DNA of 64,000 nt from Streptomyces atroolivaceus (GCF_000717025.1 NZ_JNXG01000006.1:280305-344304); one strand, 5' to 3'; counted from the first letter of the stretch, positions 18,073 to 28,175 are shown. The notes: generated from the sequence alone by a model not told the origin. Program-made: numbers and translations.

Positions 18073-18453
18073 TCAGACTGCGACGGAGAGGAGGTCCACC
18101 ACGAAGACGAGTGTCGAGCCCGCCGGGATCAACGGCGAGGGTGACTGGTTGCCGTAGCCGAGGCGCGGGGGAACGATGATCTCGCGCCTGCCGCCGACCT
18201 TCATCCCTCTGACCCCGCGGTCCCAGCCCTTGATGACCTTGCCACCGCCCACGGCGAACTTGAACGTCCGGCCCCGGTCCCAGGAGGTGTCGAATTCCTT
18301 TCCGGACTCGAAGGTGACTCCGACGTAGTGAACCTGGACAACCCTGCCCGGCTTCGCCTCGAGTCCGTCCCCGGCGACGAGGTCGCGGATCGTCAGCTCG
18401 GTGGGAGCGTCACCCTCCGGAAGGTCGATCTCGGGCTTCGCCAGTTCACTCAT
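18073..18453 (-). CDS. FKBP-type peptidyl-prolyl cis-trans isomerase
   Basis: 126-residue single-domain cytoplasmic FKBP that speeds proline isomerisation during folding. Family residues are clear: VQVHYVGVTFESGKEFDTSW (residues about 40-60), FKFAVGGGKVIKGWDRGVRG, VPPRLGYGNQ and the closing STLVFVVDLLSV. The GWD and YG aromatic residues of the active pocket are kept. ATG 18453 has GAGG upstream. There is no signal peptide, unlike secreted FKBPs. It is monocistronic. Confidence 0.92.
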   Translation of the reverse strand: MSELAKPEIDLPEGDAPTELTIRDLVAGDGLEAKPGRVVQVHYVGVTFESGKEFDTSWDRGRTFKFAVGGGKVIKGWDRGVRGMKVGGRREIIVPPRLGYGNQSPSPLIPAGSTLVFVVDLLSVAV

Positions 18454-18944
18454 CGCAGCCTCATTCGCTCGCCGCCGGAAGCCCTCATACAGGCCAGCCA
18501 GGCGGATGGTCACTCCATGCAGTAGATCATCATGCTGCCGGAAGGCTGATCTCCTGAAGTGCATCGAGCCCGACGGAGCATCATGACCAGCGTGACCGGG
18601 CGTGCTACGTCATCGGTGCGCCGCGCCCGTAGTAGATGACGGCAAGGGCCTGCTCCCCCGCGTCCGCGGGTATGGCCCCTTGGCGTCGCTTGGTGGCGCG
18701 TGGCCCGCTGCGCGGAAGGCCCGGTGAGACGGAGGACCTCCACTTCACGGGGGTGTAAGCGAAGGGGCAGGGGGCCTGTCCTCCATGGAAGCGACGCCCG
18801 AGTTGGCTCTGTGATGTGACGACTGCGACCTGCGGTCTCCGTAGCCTTCCACCTGGCCGCAGCGCGCGTGCCAGGGCGGTGGCGAAGAGATCCGAAAAGT
18901 TCAGTGACCATTCCCCTGCTCCTGCCCCATGGAGGGGAACAACC
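18454..18944. other. No gene recognised
   Basis: About 490 bases upstream of the FKBP gene. It should contain the FKBP promoter. No domain was recognised in either strand. Confidence 0.35.
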
Positions 18945-19136
18945 ATGAAGCAGGCAGCCAAGAGAGTTCTCGTCGCAGCGGTGACCGCTGCCGGCCTGTC
19001 ATGGTGTGTCGTCGTTCCATCCAGTCGAGCACACCGGCCAGCACCCCGGCCACAACGATCGCCGTCACCGGGAGACCTCGGCCTTGACGGCCGCACGGAT
19101 CCGGCAGACGCGCAGCCCCAGGTATGCCCCGGATAG
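18945..19136 (+). CDS. Possible small secreted peptide
   Basis: 63 residues from an ATG with a strong ribosome site (GGAGGGG, 8 bases upstream). The first about 30 residues look like a signal peptide (MKQAAKRVLVAAVTAAGLSW), followed by a Pro/Arg/Asp-rich tail. No family is recognised. It converges with the kinase gene. Confidence 0.35.
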   Translation: MKQAAKRVLVAAVTAAGLSWCVVVPSSRAHRPAPRPQRSPSPGDLGLDGRTDPADAQPQVCPG

Positions 19137-19183
19137 AAGCGGCGCTCGAGGTCGACGACGTCAGGCGGTGTTCTCTTCACACT

Positions 19184-20635
19184 TCAGTGCTGAGGCGCCC
19201 TCTTGTCGGCCTTCCCCTGCTGGGCCTTGTTCGTGACCTCTCCTGCCTTCTTCGCTTGGCCGGGCGGGCTGTGTGGCCGGGCGGTCGGCGCCGCACCCCG
19301 CGTTGTCGCTGCGGATGTGCCGTCGGTTGGTTCGATCTGCCCCGCCTTGCCTGATGAGCTGTGCGCGTCTGCGTCGCTAGCGGATTCCTTTTCCGGGCCC
19401 CGAGAATCGGGGTGGACGGTTTGGGCGTCAGTGCGCCCAGGGACCATGCCGACGGAAGCTGTGGGCTCAGAGGATGGCGCCGCCGTGGACGTCGCGTCCG
19501 ACTTCTTCTGCCCTGCGCCGCCAGAGGGGCCCGCCTCTCCTGCGGGGGTGCTGGTAGCCCTGTTCGCGCTTCCGCCATTGCCTTGTGGCGGGGAGCTGCC
19601 GGTGACGGAGAGGGCGGTTGCCGTGACGGCGGCGACGGCGAGGGTCGCACCGGCCATGAGGGTGCGACCACGCGCGGGCGTGGTTCGGTGAGCGGCACGT
19701 TTTCTACGGCCCATTGGATTCGTCTGCGTGTCCTCGGCCGTCTGCGATGACCCTTGACTGGCGATGAGACTGGTGACGGGCGCCGACGGTCCGGGTGCGA
19801 TGTGTGCCTCCCCGGCCAGCGCCATCAGGGTACGCGCGCAGTGGTGGGCCGTTGGACGGTCCTGTTCGTCGAGGGCTGTCATGTCTCGCAGCAGAATGCT
19901 CAGTTGTTCCGGCAGCCAGGGAGGCAGGACGGGGCGTCGGTGCAGGCGGGCGATCGCGGCTTCGAGGGGGCCCCCGTCGTACTCGAGCCTGCCTGTGAGG
20001 CATTCGAGGAGCACCAGACCGAGGGCGTATATGTCAGCGGGCCGGCCGACAGGCTCACCGAGTACCTGCTCGGGAGAGAGGTAGGCCGCGGTGCCGATGA
20101 GTGTGCCGGTGGCGGTGTGGGCTGTTGCGTCCAGCAGCCGGGAAATGCCGAAGTCGGCGAGATGGGGCCGGTTCCTGGCATCCAGGAGAATGTTGGACGG
20201 CTTGACGTCTCGATGGACGATTCCGGTTTCGTGTGCGTGAGCCAGCGCATCAGCGAGGTCCGCGCCGATTGCAGCAGTCGCTTCGGGCGGCAGCGGTCCC
20301 TCAGCGATGCGGGTCTTCAGGGTGTCACCTTGGATCAGTTGCATGACCAGGAAGGCGCGTCCATCGTGCTGCCCGGCGTCGTAGGCGGTGACAAGCCCAG
20401 GATGGTGCAGCCGGGCCAAGATCATCGCTTCGCTGTGCCAGGTCTCCTCCATGCCGATGCCGGCGTCGGGACGGAAGATCTTGACCGCTACCGGTCGTCG
20501 CAACCGCAGATCGTAAGCTCGGTGGACATGGGCAGCACCGCCTGAGCCGAGGAGCCTGTCCAGACGGTACCGGCCGCCCAGCACCTCGGCGGAGCACCAG
20601 GAAGCTGTGGCCTGACCAACGTCACGAAGCCTCAT
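19184..20635 (-). CDS. Ser/Thr protein kinase (PknB-like), membrane-anchored
   Basis: 483-residue Hanks-type kinase. The catalytic domain (about residues 20-280) has the Gly loop LGSGGAAHV, the ATP-binding Lys in VAVKIF, the catalytic loop HRDVKPSN, DFG and SPEQ. A juxtamembrane linker leads to one transmembrane helix around residue 335, followed by a low-complexity Ser/Thr/Pro/Gly extracellular tail of about 130 residues. There are no PASTA repeats, so it is not a classical PknB muropeptide sensor. ATG 20635 follows GGGAGAGG. Targets are unknown and there is no neighbouring substrate or phosphatase gene. Confidence 0.9.
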   Translation of the reverse strand: MRLRDVGQATASWCSAEVLGGRYRLDRLLGSGGAAHVHRAYDLRLRRPVAVKIFRPDAGIGMEETWHSEAMILARLHHPGLVTAYDAGQHDGRAFLVMQLIQGDTLKTRIAEGPLPPEATAAIGADLADALAHAHETGIVHRDVKPSNILLDARNRPHLADFGISRLLDATAHTATGTLIGTAAYLSPEQVLGEPVGRPADIYALGLVLLECLTGRLEYDGGPLEAAIARLHRRPVLPPWLPEQLSILLRDMTALDEQDRPTAHHCARTLMALAGEAHIAPGPSAPVTSLIASQGSSQTAEDTQTNPMGRRKRAAHRTTPARGRTLMAGATLAVAAVTATALSVTGSSPPQGNGGSANRATSTPAGEAGPSGGAGQKKSDATSTAAPSSEPTASVGMVPGRTDAQTVHPDSRGPEKESASDADAHSSSGKAGQIEPTDGTSAATTRGAAPTARPHSPPGQAKKAGEVTNKAQQGKADKRAPQH

Positions 20636-21152
20636 TGCCTCTCCCACTGCATCGAAGGGCGAATGCCCTCGGCGAGCCGCGACCGACGCGCCTGGGGACG
20701 CGGGTACCCACGAAGAGCGGGAGTACCCCACCTTCTCGCCGGCAGAGGCGCCTCAGGCTGACGCAAGTACGCGAGGAGGTGCGGTCGGCTGACGGAATGG
20801 TGAGGAGACCGTGCGTGACCTGGCCGAGGGGAACCATCGACACGCACCCGAGACTCGACCCCGCCCGGACGCCCGGAATCCTGCCGGTCTGTCCCAGGTC
20901 CGGGCTCCCTGCGATCCTGCGCGAGCTCATCGGTGGCCCCGACCCGGCTGACGGGTTCATGCAGTGCGCCGCACAGCTGCCTACTCTCGCCGCTCAGCGG
21001 CCCGGCGCAGGTCGAGGACGACCGGGACGGCCCTGCCTCCTGTCCTCAGCAGTCATTCTGCAACCGGCGACGGGCGGCCCCTTCGCACGGCAGGCCTTCC
21101 GTGTCCTGTCCTGGGGGCGGTGCGCTCAGCGCCCGGCAGTCGGCCCGGCACG
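20636..21152. other. Upstream region of the kinase gene, no gene recognised
   Basis: About 520 bases with continuous open frames but no recognisable protein on either strand. Confidence 0.4.
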
Positions 21153-21238
21153 GACCTGCCGCTCATCAGCGGCAGGTCTCGCCGGACATGGCCCCCGGGC
21201 AGCGAGGCCGGGGCGCCCGCCCCGCGCGGGCGGGCGCC
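21153..21238 (-). terminator. Tandem hairpins downstream of ctaG
   Basis: Two perfect 11-bp stems: 21153-21178 (GACCTGCCGCT / AGCGGCAGGTC) and 21212-21238 (GGCGCCCGCCC / GGGCGGGCGCC). The nearer one starts 15 bases past the ctaG stop. Confidence 0.7.
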
Positions 21239-21252
21239 TCACTAAGACTGAT

Positions 21253-22095
21253 CTACGGGATCGCGGGCCTGGCCGTCTTCGGTCGACGCTGGGGGCTCGG
21301 GGCCCGGCAGCGGGTGTGTTCCGGGCGCCAGGTCGCGATCAGGGCGACGGCCAGGAGCAGCTCGGCGATGTCCCCTCCGTAGTACATGATCTGAGCTCCG
21401 CCCTGTACCTGGTCGACGGGGACGTGGATGTTGATGCCGAAGCCGCCGTACATGAGCTGCGAGATCACCGCGTGGGCGGCGATCGCCACCCCCAGTACCA
21501 CCAGACGCACCGGCACGCTGGGCCGCGCCGGTGCCGGGTCGGGCCCTGCGAGGACGTAGGCGAACAGGCACCCGGCGAGCAGGAAGTGGGTGTGCAACAG
21601 CCAGTGCAGCCCGGTGTTCGCCGATGTCGCGTTGTACAACGGCGTGAAGTACAGCACCGCCAGCGTGCCCACGCCCAGTACCAGCGTGGTGACCGGATTG
21701 GCCAGCACTTGCACCGGTCGGCGCTGCAGAAGACTGGTCAGTCGCCTCCCTTGTCCGGCAGGCAGGTTTCGCAGCAGCAGCGTGACGGGCGCTCCCAGCA
21801 CCAGCCCCAGCGGGGCGTACATGCCGATCAGCAGGTGCTGGAGCATGTGACCGCGGAAGTCGTCGTACGCCCACGGCGCGAGAGGCGGCAGCACCCCGGC
21901 TGCCAGCAGTACGCACCCGGCCAGGAACCATCCGGTACGCCACCGGCTCCACCCGGCCTGCACATTGCGCCGGCGCGCACGGGCCGCCAGCAGCACATAG
22001 CCAACGGCCGGCAGCACGACGAACACTGCGGGCACCGCGACGTCCAGCGGCAGGTCGCTGGTCTCCTGATGATGATGTGCGGGGTGACCCGTCAT
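21253..22095 (-). CDS. ctaG: CtaG-family cytochrome c oxidase assembly protein
   Basis: 280-residue integral membrane protein with about seven hydrophobic segments. WAYDDFRGHMLQHLLIGMYA (near residue 75), LHWLLHTHFLLAGCLF and the late MYYGGDIAELLLAVAL match the CtaG_caa3 (DUF1404-like) family needed to insert copper into caa3-type oxidases. The His residues in these segments are the likely metal contacts. The N-terminus carries a HPAHHH cluster. Its ATG overlaps the stop of the DUF2243 gene (ATGA), so the two are translationally coupled. Confidence 0.88.
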   Translation of the reverse strand: MTGHPAHHHQETSDLPLDVAVPAVFVVLPAVGYVLLAARARRRNVQAGWSRWRTGWFLAGCVLLAAGVLPPLAPWAYDDFRGHMLQHLLIGMYAPLGLVLGAPVTLLLRNLPAGQGRRLTSLLQRRPVQVLANPVTTLVLGVGTLAVLYFTPLYNATSANTGLHWLLHTHFLLAGCLFAYVLAGPDPAPARPSVPVRLVVLGVAIAAHAVISQLMYGGFGINIHVPVDQVQGGAQIMYYGGDIAELLLAVALIATWRPEHTRCRAPSPQRRPKTARPAIP

Positions 22096-22664
22096 GCGCG
22101 CCGAGCCTCTCGCACCCGTCCATCACCCTCCAGGTCCAAGGGAACCGCCCGGCGCTGGATCACGTAGCCCACCGCGACCAGGATGGCGCCGAGCAGGAGG
22201 AAGCCCAGGTCCCACCAGATCTGCTGCTCACCGGCGTAGACGTGGTGGATGCCCAGGATGTGGTGATCGAGGACGCCCTCGACGAGGTTGAACAGACCCC
22301 AGCCGACCAGGATCCAGCCCCACAGAGCCGGCGACTTCCACACCCGGCGCCGGTGGCGGGTCACCCGCGCGTACAAGATCGCCAGACCGGTGAGCACCGC
22401 CACCCAGCAGATCGCGTGGAAGATCCCGTCCCACACCGTGTTCATCTCCAGCCCGGAGACGGTGTTCGCCGGGTAGTACTTCACCCCGATGCGGTCGTGA
22501 CTGGTGCTGGTCAGCATGTGATGCCACTGCAGCAGCTGATGCAGCACGATCCCGTCGACGAAGCCGCCCAGGCCCACACCGAGGATGATCCCCGGCAACT
22601 GCAGACTCTGAGACTGTTCACCCGCCATCGCGCCCTGACGTTCCGCACTCACACTGCTCGACAT
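22092..22664 (-). CDS. DUF2243 membrane protein
   Basis: 190 residues with four hydrophobic segments. GIILGVGLGGFVDGIVLHQL, LQWHHMLTS and VEGVLDHHILGIHHVYAG are hallmark DUF2243 motifs, rich in conserved His. The family has no established function. Its regular pairing with CtaG suggests a role with copper or heme-copper oxidase assembly. ATG 22664 follows GGAGGG; an internal ATG (MAGEQ) is possible. It is the first gene of a two-gene operon. Confidence 0.85.
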   Translation of the reverse strand: MSSSVSAERQGAMAGEQSQSLQLPGIILGVGLGGFVDGIVLHQLLQWHHMLTSTSHDRIGVKYYPANTVSGLEMNTVWDGIFHAICWVAVLTGLAILYARVTRHRRRVWKSPALWGWILVGWGLFNLVEGVLDHHILGIHHVYAGEQQIWWDLGFLLLGAILVAVGYVIQRRAVPLDLEGDGRVREARRA

Positions 22665-23819
22665 TCCGCTTCCCTCCGCTGAACCGGCGACAGGACGCCC
22701 GGGCGGGTACCCATGTATCAGCCCTTCCACCACAGCAGCCGGATCCCACCCCCGCCATCCCGGGCAGCGCGAACGGTGGCAGGGGCACCAGGTCTGCCGG
22801 CAGGCCCGGCCTGGGGAACGAAGAGCTTCCGACCACCCACTCGCGCGCCAGGTGCCACCACCGTGACCGTGACGGATGACGAAATCACCGCTTGCGGACA
22901 GGCCTACCAGCTGGCTTCGGCGCCTGCGGCCGTACCACTCCTTCCCGAGGCACCCGGCGTTCCGGAGACCGTCGGTGTGAGTTCTGCGGGCCGGTCCACG
23001 ACATCTGCTCACGTTCGGCCTGTCGGCCAGCTCGAGGAACGGACTCTGGATAGCGGGACCCGCAGCGTGCGGCATGCCTGGTCGACGGCTGTGTCTGCGG
23101 CTTGTTCGGTGAGTCCTCGCCGGCGGGGAAGGGCCATGGGCGAATGGGCACCCTGGAAACGCGCGCGCCTTCCGGAGTCCAGAAAATGTGACTGAGTGCC
23201 GGTGGGGAGGAAGGCGGGTCCTCTTCGCGACGGCCCTTCAGCACCTGTTGTGGGTCGAGGCGAAGCGGGGTACGGGCTCACCGCGGACAAGCACCCGCAC
23301 AGCGTGAACGTGCTTCGCCCGGACACCCCCGCAGCCCGGCGCATGCATCCACGGCATCTGAGGGTCGCCTCTGAGTGTGGCGGGGTCGCCGAGCAGCTCA
23401 TAGAGGATGCCGCGGGGTGGGCGGGACGGGCCGGGGCGAGTTACCCGGAGATGGGGCCGCCGCGAGTATCACCGGCAGGCGGCACGCAACCGGTACCCGC
23501 GGGCCGTGGGCAGCCGCTGGTACCTGCACGCCCCGACCGGGCGCCGGCCCTCGCATGGAGCGAGCCCAGGGATGACGCGCCACCGGGACAAGACCGTCGC
23601 CACTGGGCGGGATACGGTCCGCAAGGGCGACGCCGCTGCTGGCGGCGCTGTCGCGGCGGTGGTGTGCGCCTCCGAGCGCCGGGTGGTGTGGGCCTGTCTC
23701 TTCGACCCGGCCGAGTACGACGCCGTCACCATCAACGTCCGCGAGTACCCGGCCGTCGCCGCGGTCGGGCGGCGAGGACCACCAGGTCTGGGCCGGCCGG
23801 TGATCCCGCAGCCCGCGCC
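22665..23819. other. Gene-poor stretch, possible decayed coding DNA
   Basis: Promoter side of the DUF2243-ctaG operon, then about 1 kb without an intact gene. Plus-strand readings such as RRVVWACLFDPAEYDAVTIN (near 23680-23740) look like displaced coding sequence and may belong to the broken helicase-associated gene that follows. Confidence 0.35.
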
Positions 23820-24506
23820 TGGGCCGGCCTCCACGGGCACCTGCTCGCACCGCTGGACGCCACCTATGAAGGGGGGAAAGTCGGCATCTTCCTGAAGAAC
23901 GCCGGCGCCGACGCACGCCGCGCCGACGACATCACCCGCCGCCAGGGCCTGCCCGCCGACGCCACCGGCTGGATCCTGTCGGAGGAACGGCGTGAGCAGC
24001 TGGAGGAGATCGACGCGTCGTGGTGCCCGGTCTGGTCCATCACCTGACAGCGTGCCTTGCACCTCACCCGACTCCACCTCGAAACCGGTGAACTCCTGCC
24101 CACACAGCCTGGTCAGGCCCTGCCCCAGGGCGAAGACCTCGGGCGCTGGGTCCAGACGGCCCGCACCGGATGGGACAAGCTCACCGGCGCCCAGCAGTGG
24201 ATGTGCGCACACATCCTCGGTATCGAGCCTGCCGCCCGAACCGAGAAGCCGACGCCGTCCATGAGCCAGGCAGAAAAGTGGGCGATGCATCTTGCTGCTG
24301 CGCAGCAGTTCTTCGAACGGGAAGGTCATCTCAAGGTCCCCCGCAAGCACGTCGAGACGATCAGCCTGCCATGGCCCGGTGACGGCCGGGACGAGGAGCG
24401 CCTCCTGAAGCTCGGTGCGTGGGTCGCCAACCAGCGCTCCCGTGCGGCGCCACTGACCGCGGACCGAGTCGACCAGCTATCCGCCGTCGGAGAGCGGTGG
24501 ACGTGA
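23820..24506 (+). pseudogene. Helicase-associated-domain protein, interrupted
   Basis: The frame reads AGLHGHLLAPLDATYEGGKV ... REQLEEIDASWCPVWSIT, then TGA at 24045-24047, then continues in the same frame with QRALHLTRLHLETGELLP and LGRWVQTARTGWDKLTGAQQ. The repeat pattern (a Trp, LGxWV, a basic stretch and 'L.xVG.RWT' at the end) is that of 'helicase associated domain' proteins found on Streptomyces linear plasmids and chromosome ends. Homologues usually have Trp at the TGA position, so a nonsense change is likely. The N-terminal helicase domains are absent. Confidence 0.7.
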
Positions 24507-25227
24507 TGGTTGTCGCCGTCATCGTCCCCGCGCCCTCGCGCTCGGCTACACGCTCGGAGGCCTGCGCCCCTGCTTACGCCGCGCTACCTGAGCTGACGAC
24601 CAGATCCGCTTCACCGGGGCGGGGCCGTCGCAGCCAGGCTGCCGTCACCGTGACCCATGCTTCACCACGCCTTGACTGCCCGTGAGAACGCATCCGCTAT
24701 GCCGGTGGGGCACACGGGCACGGGGACTTTCTCGTACGCCCCATCGATACCTGCTCCCACGGCCTATTGGCCGGCGTGCAGTTCCTTCCGCTGGGTCCTG
24801 TGCGAAAGCCAGCCGGCGCAGCCACTGCTGTGCACGAAGAAGGGGCGTGAGGGACAACTGCAGGTGTCGGCCGGCCGGCGTACGCCGCACAGCGCGCAGT
24901 CCCCTCCCTCGACCTGGTTGACCTGGACGATGGCTAGCCGTGCCAGGCCCGGGCGCCGGTCGTGCGCGCCGTGTCGGGCAGGCGCTCAGGAGCGAGGGTC
25001 TGTAGCCGGGGGTGAGCCGACAAGAGCCGGGTGGGGGCTGCTTGCACCGGGCCGCAGGAAGACGGTGACTCCTCTCGCCGCGCGCGGTGGCGGTTGGAAG
25101 GTCGCTGCAGGTATGGGTAGGCCGGACGGCACCAGGAAGTACACGGTGCGGGCGCCCGAATACACGATGCCGGGCCCCGCACACGCCGGAGCTGCCCCTG
25201 GGAACACCCCTCCGGTAGCACCGGTGG
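24507..25227. other. No intact gene recognised
   Basis: About 720 bases. A minus-strand reading near 24750-24930 has a Cys-rich pattern (GGDCALCGVRRPADTCSCPS) and looks protein-like, but it has no start and meets a stop. Probably a remnant. Confidence 0.3.
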
Positions 25228-25608
25228 TCACCAGCAAGGGCTGCCGTCGTCCTCGCGCCAGGCCACGTTCGTGACGGACATGGGCACGGTGAAGTAACTC
25301 CCGTGGCCGCTGCTGACACAGGCCGTGTACGCAGCCCCCTGCCCCTCGTCCTGGGCGACGAAGTACGTCATCGTGACGTCCCGGGACGTGTTGTTGTAGA
25401 AGATGTGGCCGGGAGCGCTGCCCGACCATTCACCCTCGGTCGCCAGCGACGGAGGCGTATCGGTGTCTCCGTACCAGAACTCGGGCCAAACACAGAACGT
25501 GCCTTGCGGGCAGTTGCCGGGAGCCCACGCCGAAGCGCTGGGGGCCGAGACCATAACTCCGAGAAAGGCCGCAGGTACTGCTGCGAGGGCGATGGTCCTT
25601 AAACGCAT
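25228..25608 (-). CDS. Secreted peptidase inhibitor, family I36 (SMI-like)
   Basis: 126 residues. A Sec signal peptide (about residues 1-27, ending PSASA) precedes a small Cys-containing beta domain starting with GNCPQGTFCVWPEFWYGD, the hallmark of the Streptomyces metalloproteinase inhibitor family I36. Four Cys residues fit two disulfides. It probably inhibits secreted metalloproteases or other extracellular proteases. ATG 25608 is preferred for the signal peptide; an in-frame ATG 18 bases upstream would add six residues. Confidence 0.82.
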   Translation of the reverse strand: MRLRTIALAAVPAAFLGVMVSAPSASAWAPGNCPQGTFCVWPEFWYGDTDTPPSLATEGEWSGSAPGHIFYNNTSRDVTMTYFVAQDEGQGAAYTACVSSGHGSYFTVPMSVTNVAWREDDGSPCW

Positions 25609-25718
25609 GGGGAACCCATTCCTTAGACGTCGCATCGACGCTACCCGCACCGATGTTGAAAGATCAAGTGTCAGGTTTCCGACATCTCCCGCGTCCCGGA
25701 GGCAGCCGCGCCTCACGG

Positions 25719-25749
25719 TCTTCAGTCCCGTCGGCGACGGGACTGAAGA
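25719..25749 (-). terminator. Hairpin terminator between MBL and inhibitor genes
   Basis: A 14-bp perfect stem around CTTCAGTCCCGTC / GACGGGACTGAAG with a 3-base loop, 55 bases past the MBL stop. It separates two genes on the same strand. Confidence 0.7.
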
Positions 25750-25803
25750 GGAATTGGAGCGTCTGCATGCCCTCGCTGCCTGACCGGCCCAGAACCGCCG
25801 GGA

Positions 25804-26673
25804 TTACGCCGAGAGGAACGGCTCCGTCAGATGCGGCGTCGCCAGGTGCAGCGTAATGGCGGTTTCGCGGCCGAACATGCGTTCCCTCGAGTGCCTGGCC
25901 GCCTCAGGGTCGGCCTCGTGCGCGTAGGCGAGCTCGGGGTGGAGCAGCTGGAGCGCGTGCACCAGGAGGTCGCCGGTGACGAGCGCCAGCTCCCGCCCGT
26001 CGGCGACCAGCACGCTCTGGTGTCCGGGCGTGTGACCGGGAGTGGCGACCGTGCGCCCGGCGCGCAGCGGCGTGTCCCCGTCGAGGAGCCGGAGTCGGCC
26101 AGCAGCCGCGAGCGGGTCGGTGAGGGTCTCGCGAAGCTGCGGGTTGAGCGTGTCGATGGCTTCGAACTCGGCCCGCTGGAGCAGGTATTCGGCGTTCGGG
26201 AAATAAGGGCGGCGGCCGCTGGTCGCTTTGCCGGTCGAAGCGTTGCCGTCCGCCGCGCTGTCCGCTGATGGGGCGGCCGCCTCGGTCACGACCGCCCACC
26301 CGACGTGGTCGGTGTGCAGGTGTGTGAGCACAACGGTGTCGACTTCGGCCGGGTCGATGCCCGCGGCGGCGAGCGACTCGGGGAGCGCACCGGGCACGGG
26401 CGCCCACGAGCCGGCCGGGCTGTCCGCCGGACCGATCCCGGCGTCCACGACGGTGAGGCCCTTGTCACCCCGGATCGCGTACGCGCGGAACTGGAGCCGC
26501 CAGCGGCCCTCGGCATCGACCGCGCCCGGGTCGTAGCCGTCGGCCTCGGCCCACTGTGCGGCCGTTGCCTCGGGGAAGGCCTCGGCGCGCGGGGAGAAGA
26601 ACGGGCCCTCGCCGTCGGCGAGGGCGATGATCTCGGTCGAGCCGATCCGGAGGCGAGGAACGCTGAGGGACAT
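25804..26673 (-). CDS. MBL-fold metallo-hydrolase
   Basis: 289 residues of the glyoxalase II/lactonase-like metallo-beta-lactamase superfamily. The metal site is complete: THLHTDH near residue 120, a downstream His in ATPGHTPGHQ and an Asp in VTGDLLVHA. VDAGIGP and the long first third resemble AHL-lactonase and methyl-parathion-hydrolase-like branches. The substrate is unknown. There is no signal peptide, so it acts in the cytoplasm. Confidence 0.88.
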   Translation of the reverse strand: MSLSVPRLRIGSTEIIALADGEGPFFSPRAEAFPEATAAQWAEADGYDPGAVDAEGRWRLQFRAYAIRGDKGLTVVDAGIGPADSPAGSWAPVPGALPESLAAAGIDPAEVDTVVLTHLHTDHVGWAVVTEAAAPSADSAADGNASTGKATSGRRPYFPNAEYLLQRAEFEAIDTLNPQLRETLTDPLAAAGRLRLLDGDTPLRAGRTVATPGHTPGHQSVLVADGRELALVTGDLLVHALQLLHPELAYAHEADPEAARHSRERMFGRETAITLHLATPHLTEPFLSA

Positions 26674-26794
26674 GACCGCGATCCTGCCATCCCTTCCACG
26701 CGGGTGGTGACTCAGCCCACGTCGTGACGTTCTTGAGGCGGACGAGGCGATCTTTCAGATGAACTGTGAGCAGTGCTCGGGTGGTTGCTGCCTG

Positions 26795-26935
26795 TTGCGC
26801 TGTTGGGCAGGCCGTCGTGGTGTCGAAGACGCCTACCGTCGCCTGATCACCAACCGCCTCGACATCACCGGCACCCGCCGAGGGCTCGACGGCGCCGAAG
26901 CCGTTGGTGAACCACTCAGAGCCTCAAGATCATCT
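26795..26935 (+). pseudogene. Transposase fragment (ISKra4-like C-terminus)
   Basis: One frame gives NRLDITGTRRGLDGAEAV, close to the 'NRxDITGxRWGLxGAEAxLxLRA' block near the end of ISKra4-family transposases. The next residues fall out of frame. Only this block survives. Confidence 0.55.
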
Positions 26936-27559
26936 CGATTCTTTCGATGCCCCATGCTCGCCGGGCCGATGCTAGGGATATACGGCCTCAGCAGCTCCGA
27001 AAGACTGCTGTTCGCGGTCTTCGCAGTGATGGTGGAGACGTGTAGACCGGCGGCACAGTCGTCCTGTGCACAGGTGCCTGGCTCGGGGGTCCTCGTCCAC
27101 GAACTCGCCAGCCAAGGCCTTCGTGCGGGCCGAGGTATGACGAGCGCAGCAGCGGGACTGGCAGCCGGAGGCATCAGGTTCGACCGGGTCAGCGTCGCGT
27201 ACCCAGGTCGCCGACACACTCGAACTCGTAGGCGTGTCTGCCTCCGCCAAGCACCAGGCGTCCTTCTCCGCGGCTGGTCCGGCGCCTGCCTCTCGCCCTG
27301 GTACCGCCCTGACCGCCCGCGGCGGCTCCTCGGCCGCCTCGGAAAGGAAGGTCTTCACCGCCTACCGCCGACGCCTCAAGGGTGAGAACGGCGAAGGCTG
27401 GTACGACAAGCCTCTTCGCGGGTGACGGCACGGCCCTGCTCATCAAGGCACTGCACGACTTCGGCGGCAAGGATCCGGCGACGGACATGGCCGATAGCGA
27501 GGAGAAGCAGCTGTGACCGGCCTGTGCCATGCACTGGTCGGCCGGGTGCAGCTTGGGAG
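26936..27559. other. No intact gene recognised
   Basis: About 620 bases. A plus-strand reading ending VFTAYRRRLKGENGEGWYD (near 27350-27400), followed in another frame by GDGTALLIKALHDFGGKDPA, may be a frameshifted remnant of one protein. It is not recognised. Confidence 0.3.
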
Positions 27560-27606
27560 GCCGTCGGTGGCCTCTCCCTCGGTGAGAGGGAGAGGCCACC
27601 GACGGC
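27560..27606 (-). terminator. Very strong hairpin
   Basis: A 21-bp perfect inverted repeat with a 5-base loop (27560-27580 and 27586-27606), 14 bases after the stop of the small secreted protein gene on the minus strand. Confidence 0.85.
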
Positions 27607-27620
27607 GTCAGGTCAGGTGC

Positions 27621-27902
27621 TCAGCGGTTGGTCCACAGGTTCCACACCCAGGGCCAGGCGGAGCCCTCAGCGCACTGGTAGCGGTCCCAGTGCCCGCGGT
27701 CGATGCCCTGCTGTCCGGCTGTCTGGCAGCCGTTCAGGGTCATGAACTTCTCGCGGTGGACGTCGAGGCTCTCGGCCGCCTGCACCGTGGCCACCCGGTG
27801 TGACATCGGGGCGGATGCCGCGATGGCCGGCGCGACCGCGCTGAGGCCAAGCCCGGCCGCTGTGATCGCGGTGAAGGCGGACAGTGCGATGCGTACACGC
27901 AT
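27621..27902 (-). CDS. Small secreted protein, unknown
   Basis: 93 residues with a clear signal peptide (MRVRIALSAFTAITAAGLGL, cleavage near AIAASA at residue 30). The mature part of about 60 residues has two Cys and a Trp-rich end (CAEGSAWPWVWNLWTNR). The family is not recognised. It stands alone and ends in a very strong terminator, so it is probably expressed on its own. The ATG at 27902 gives the full signal peptide. Confidence 0.7.
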   Translation of the reverse strand: MRVRIALSAFTAITAAGLGLSAVAPAIAASAPMSHRVATVQAAESLDVHREKFMTLNGCQTAGQQGIDRGHWDRYQCAEGSAWPWVWNLWTNR

Positions 27903-28175
27903 GATGTAGATCCTTTTCGGTAGGGGTGTGAGGCCGGGCCCCTGCGGGGTCCGCGGGCACGGCCACGATTACCGGCCCGCTCACCCCTGGGGGTGATCTG
28001 CTCTCGGCCGGTACGCAGAGTTTGCACAGGAACTGGCGCCTGGGTGGCCAGATCCCGCTTGCTTCATTGATGTCGGGATAAATACAGTCCTGACCTGCTG
28101 GGACGTAGCTGTCCCGGGACATGGGAAAGCCGGTGGGACGCCGTTGCCCCGCTCCGCGAAAGGGCCCCTACTTCG

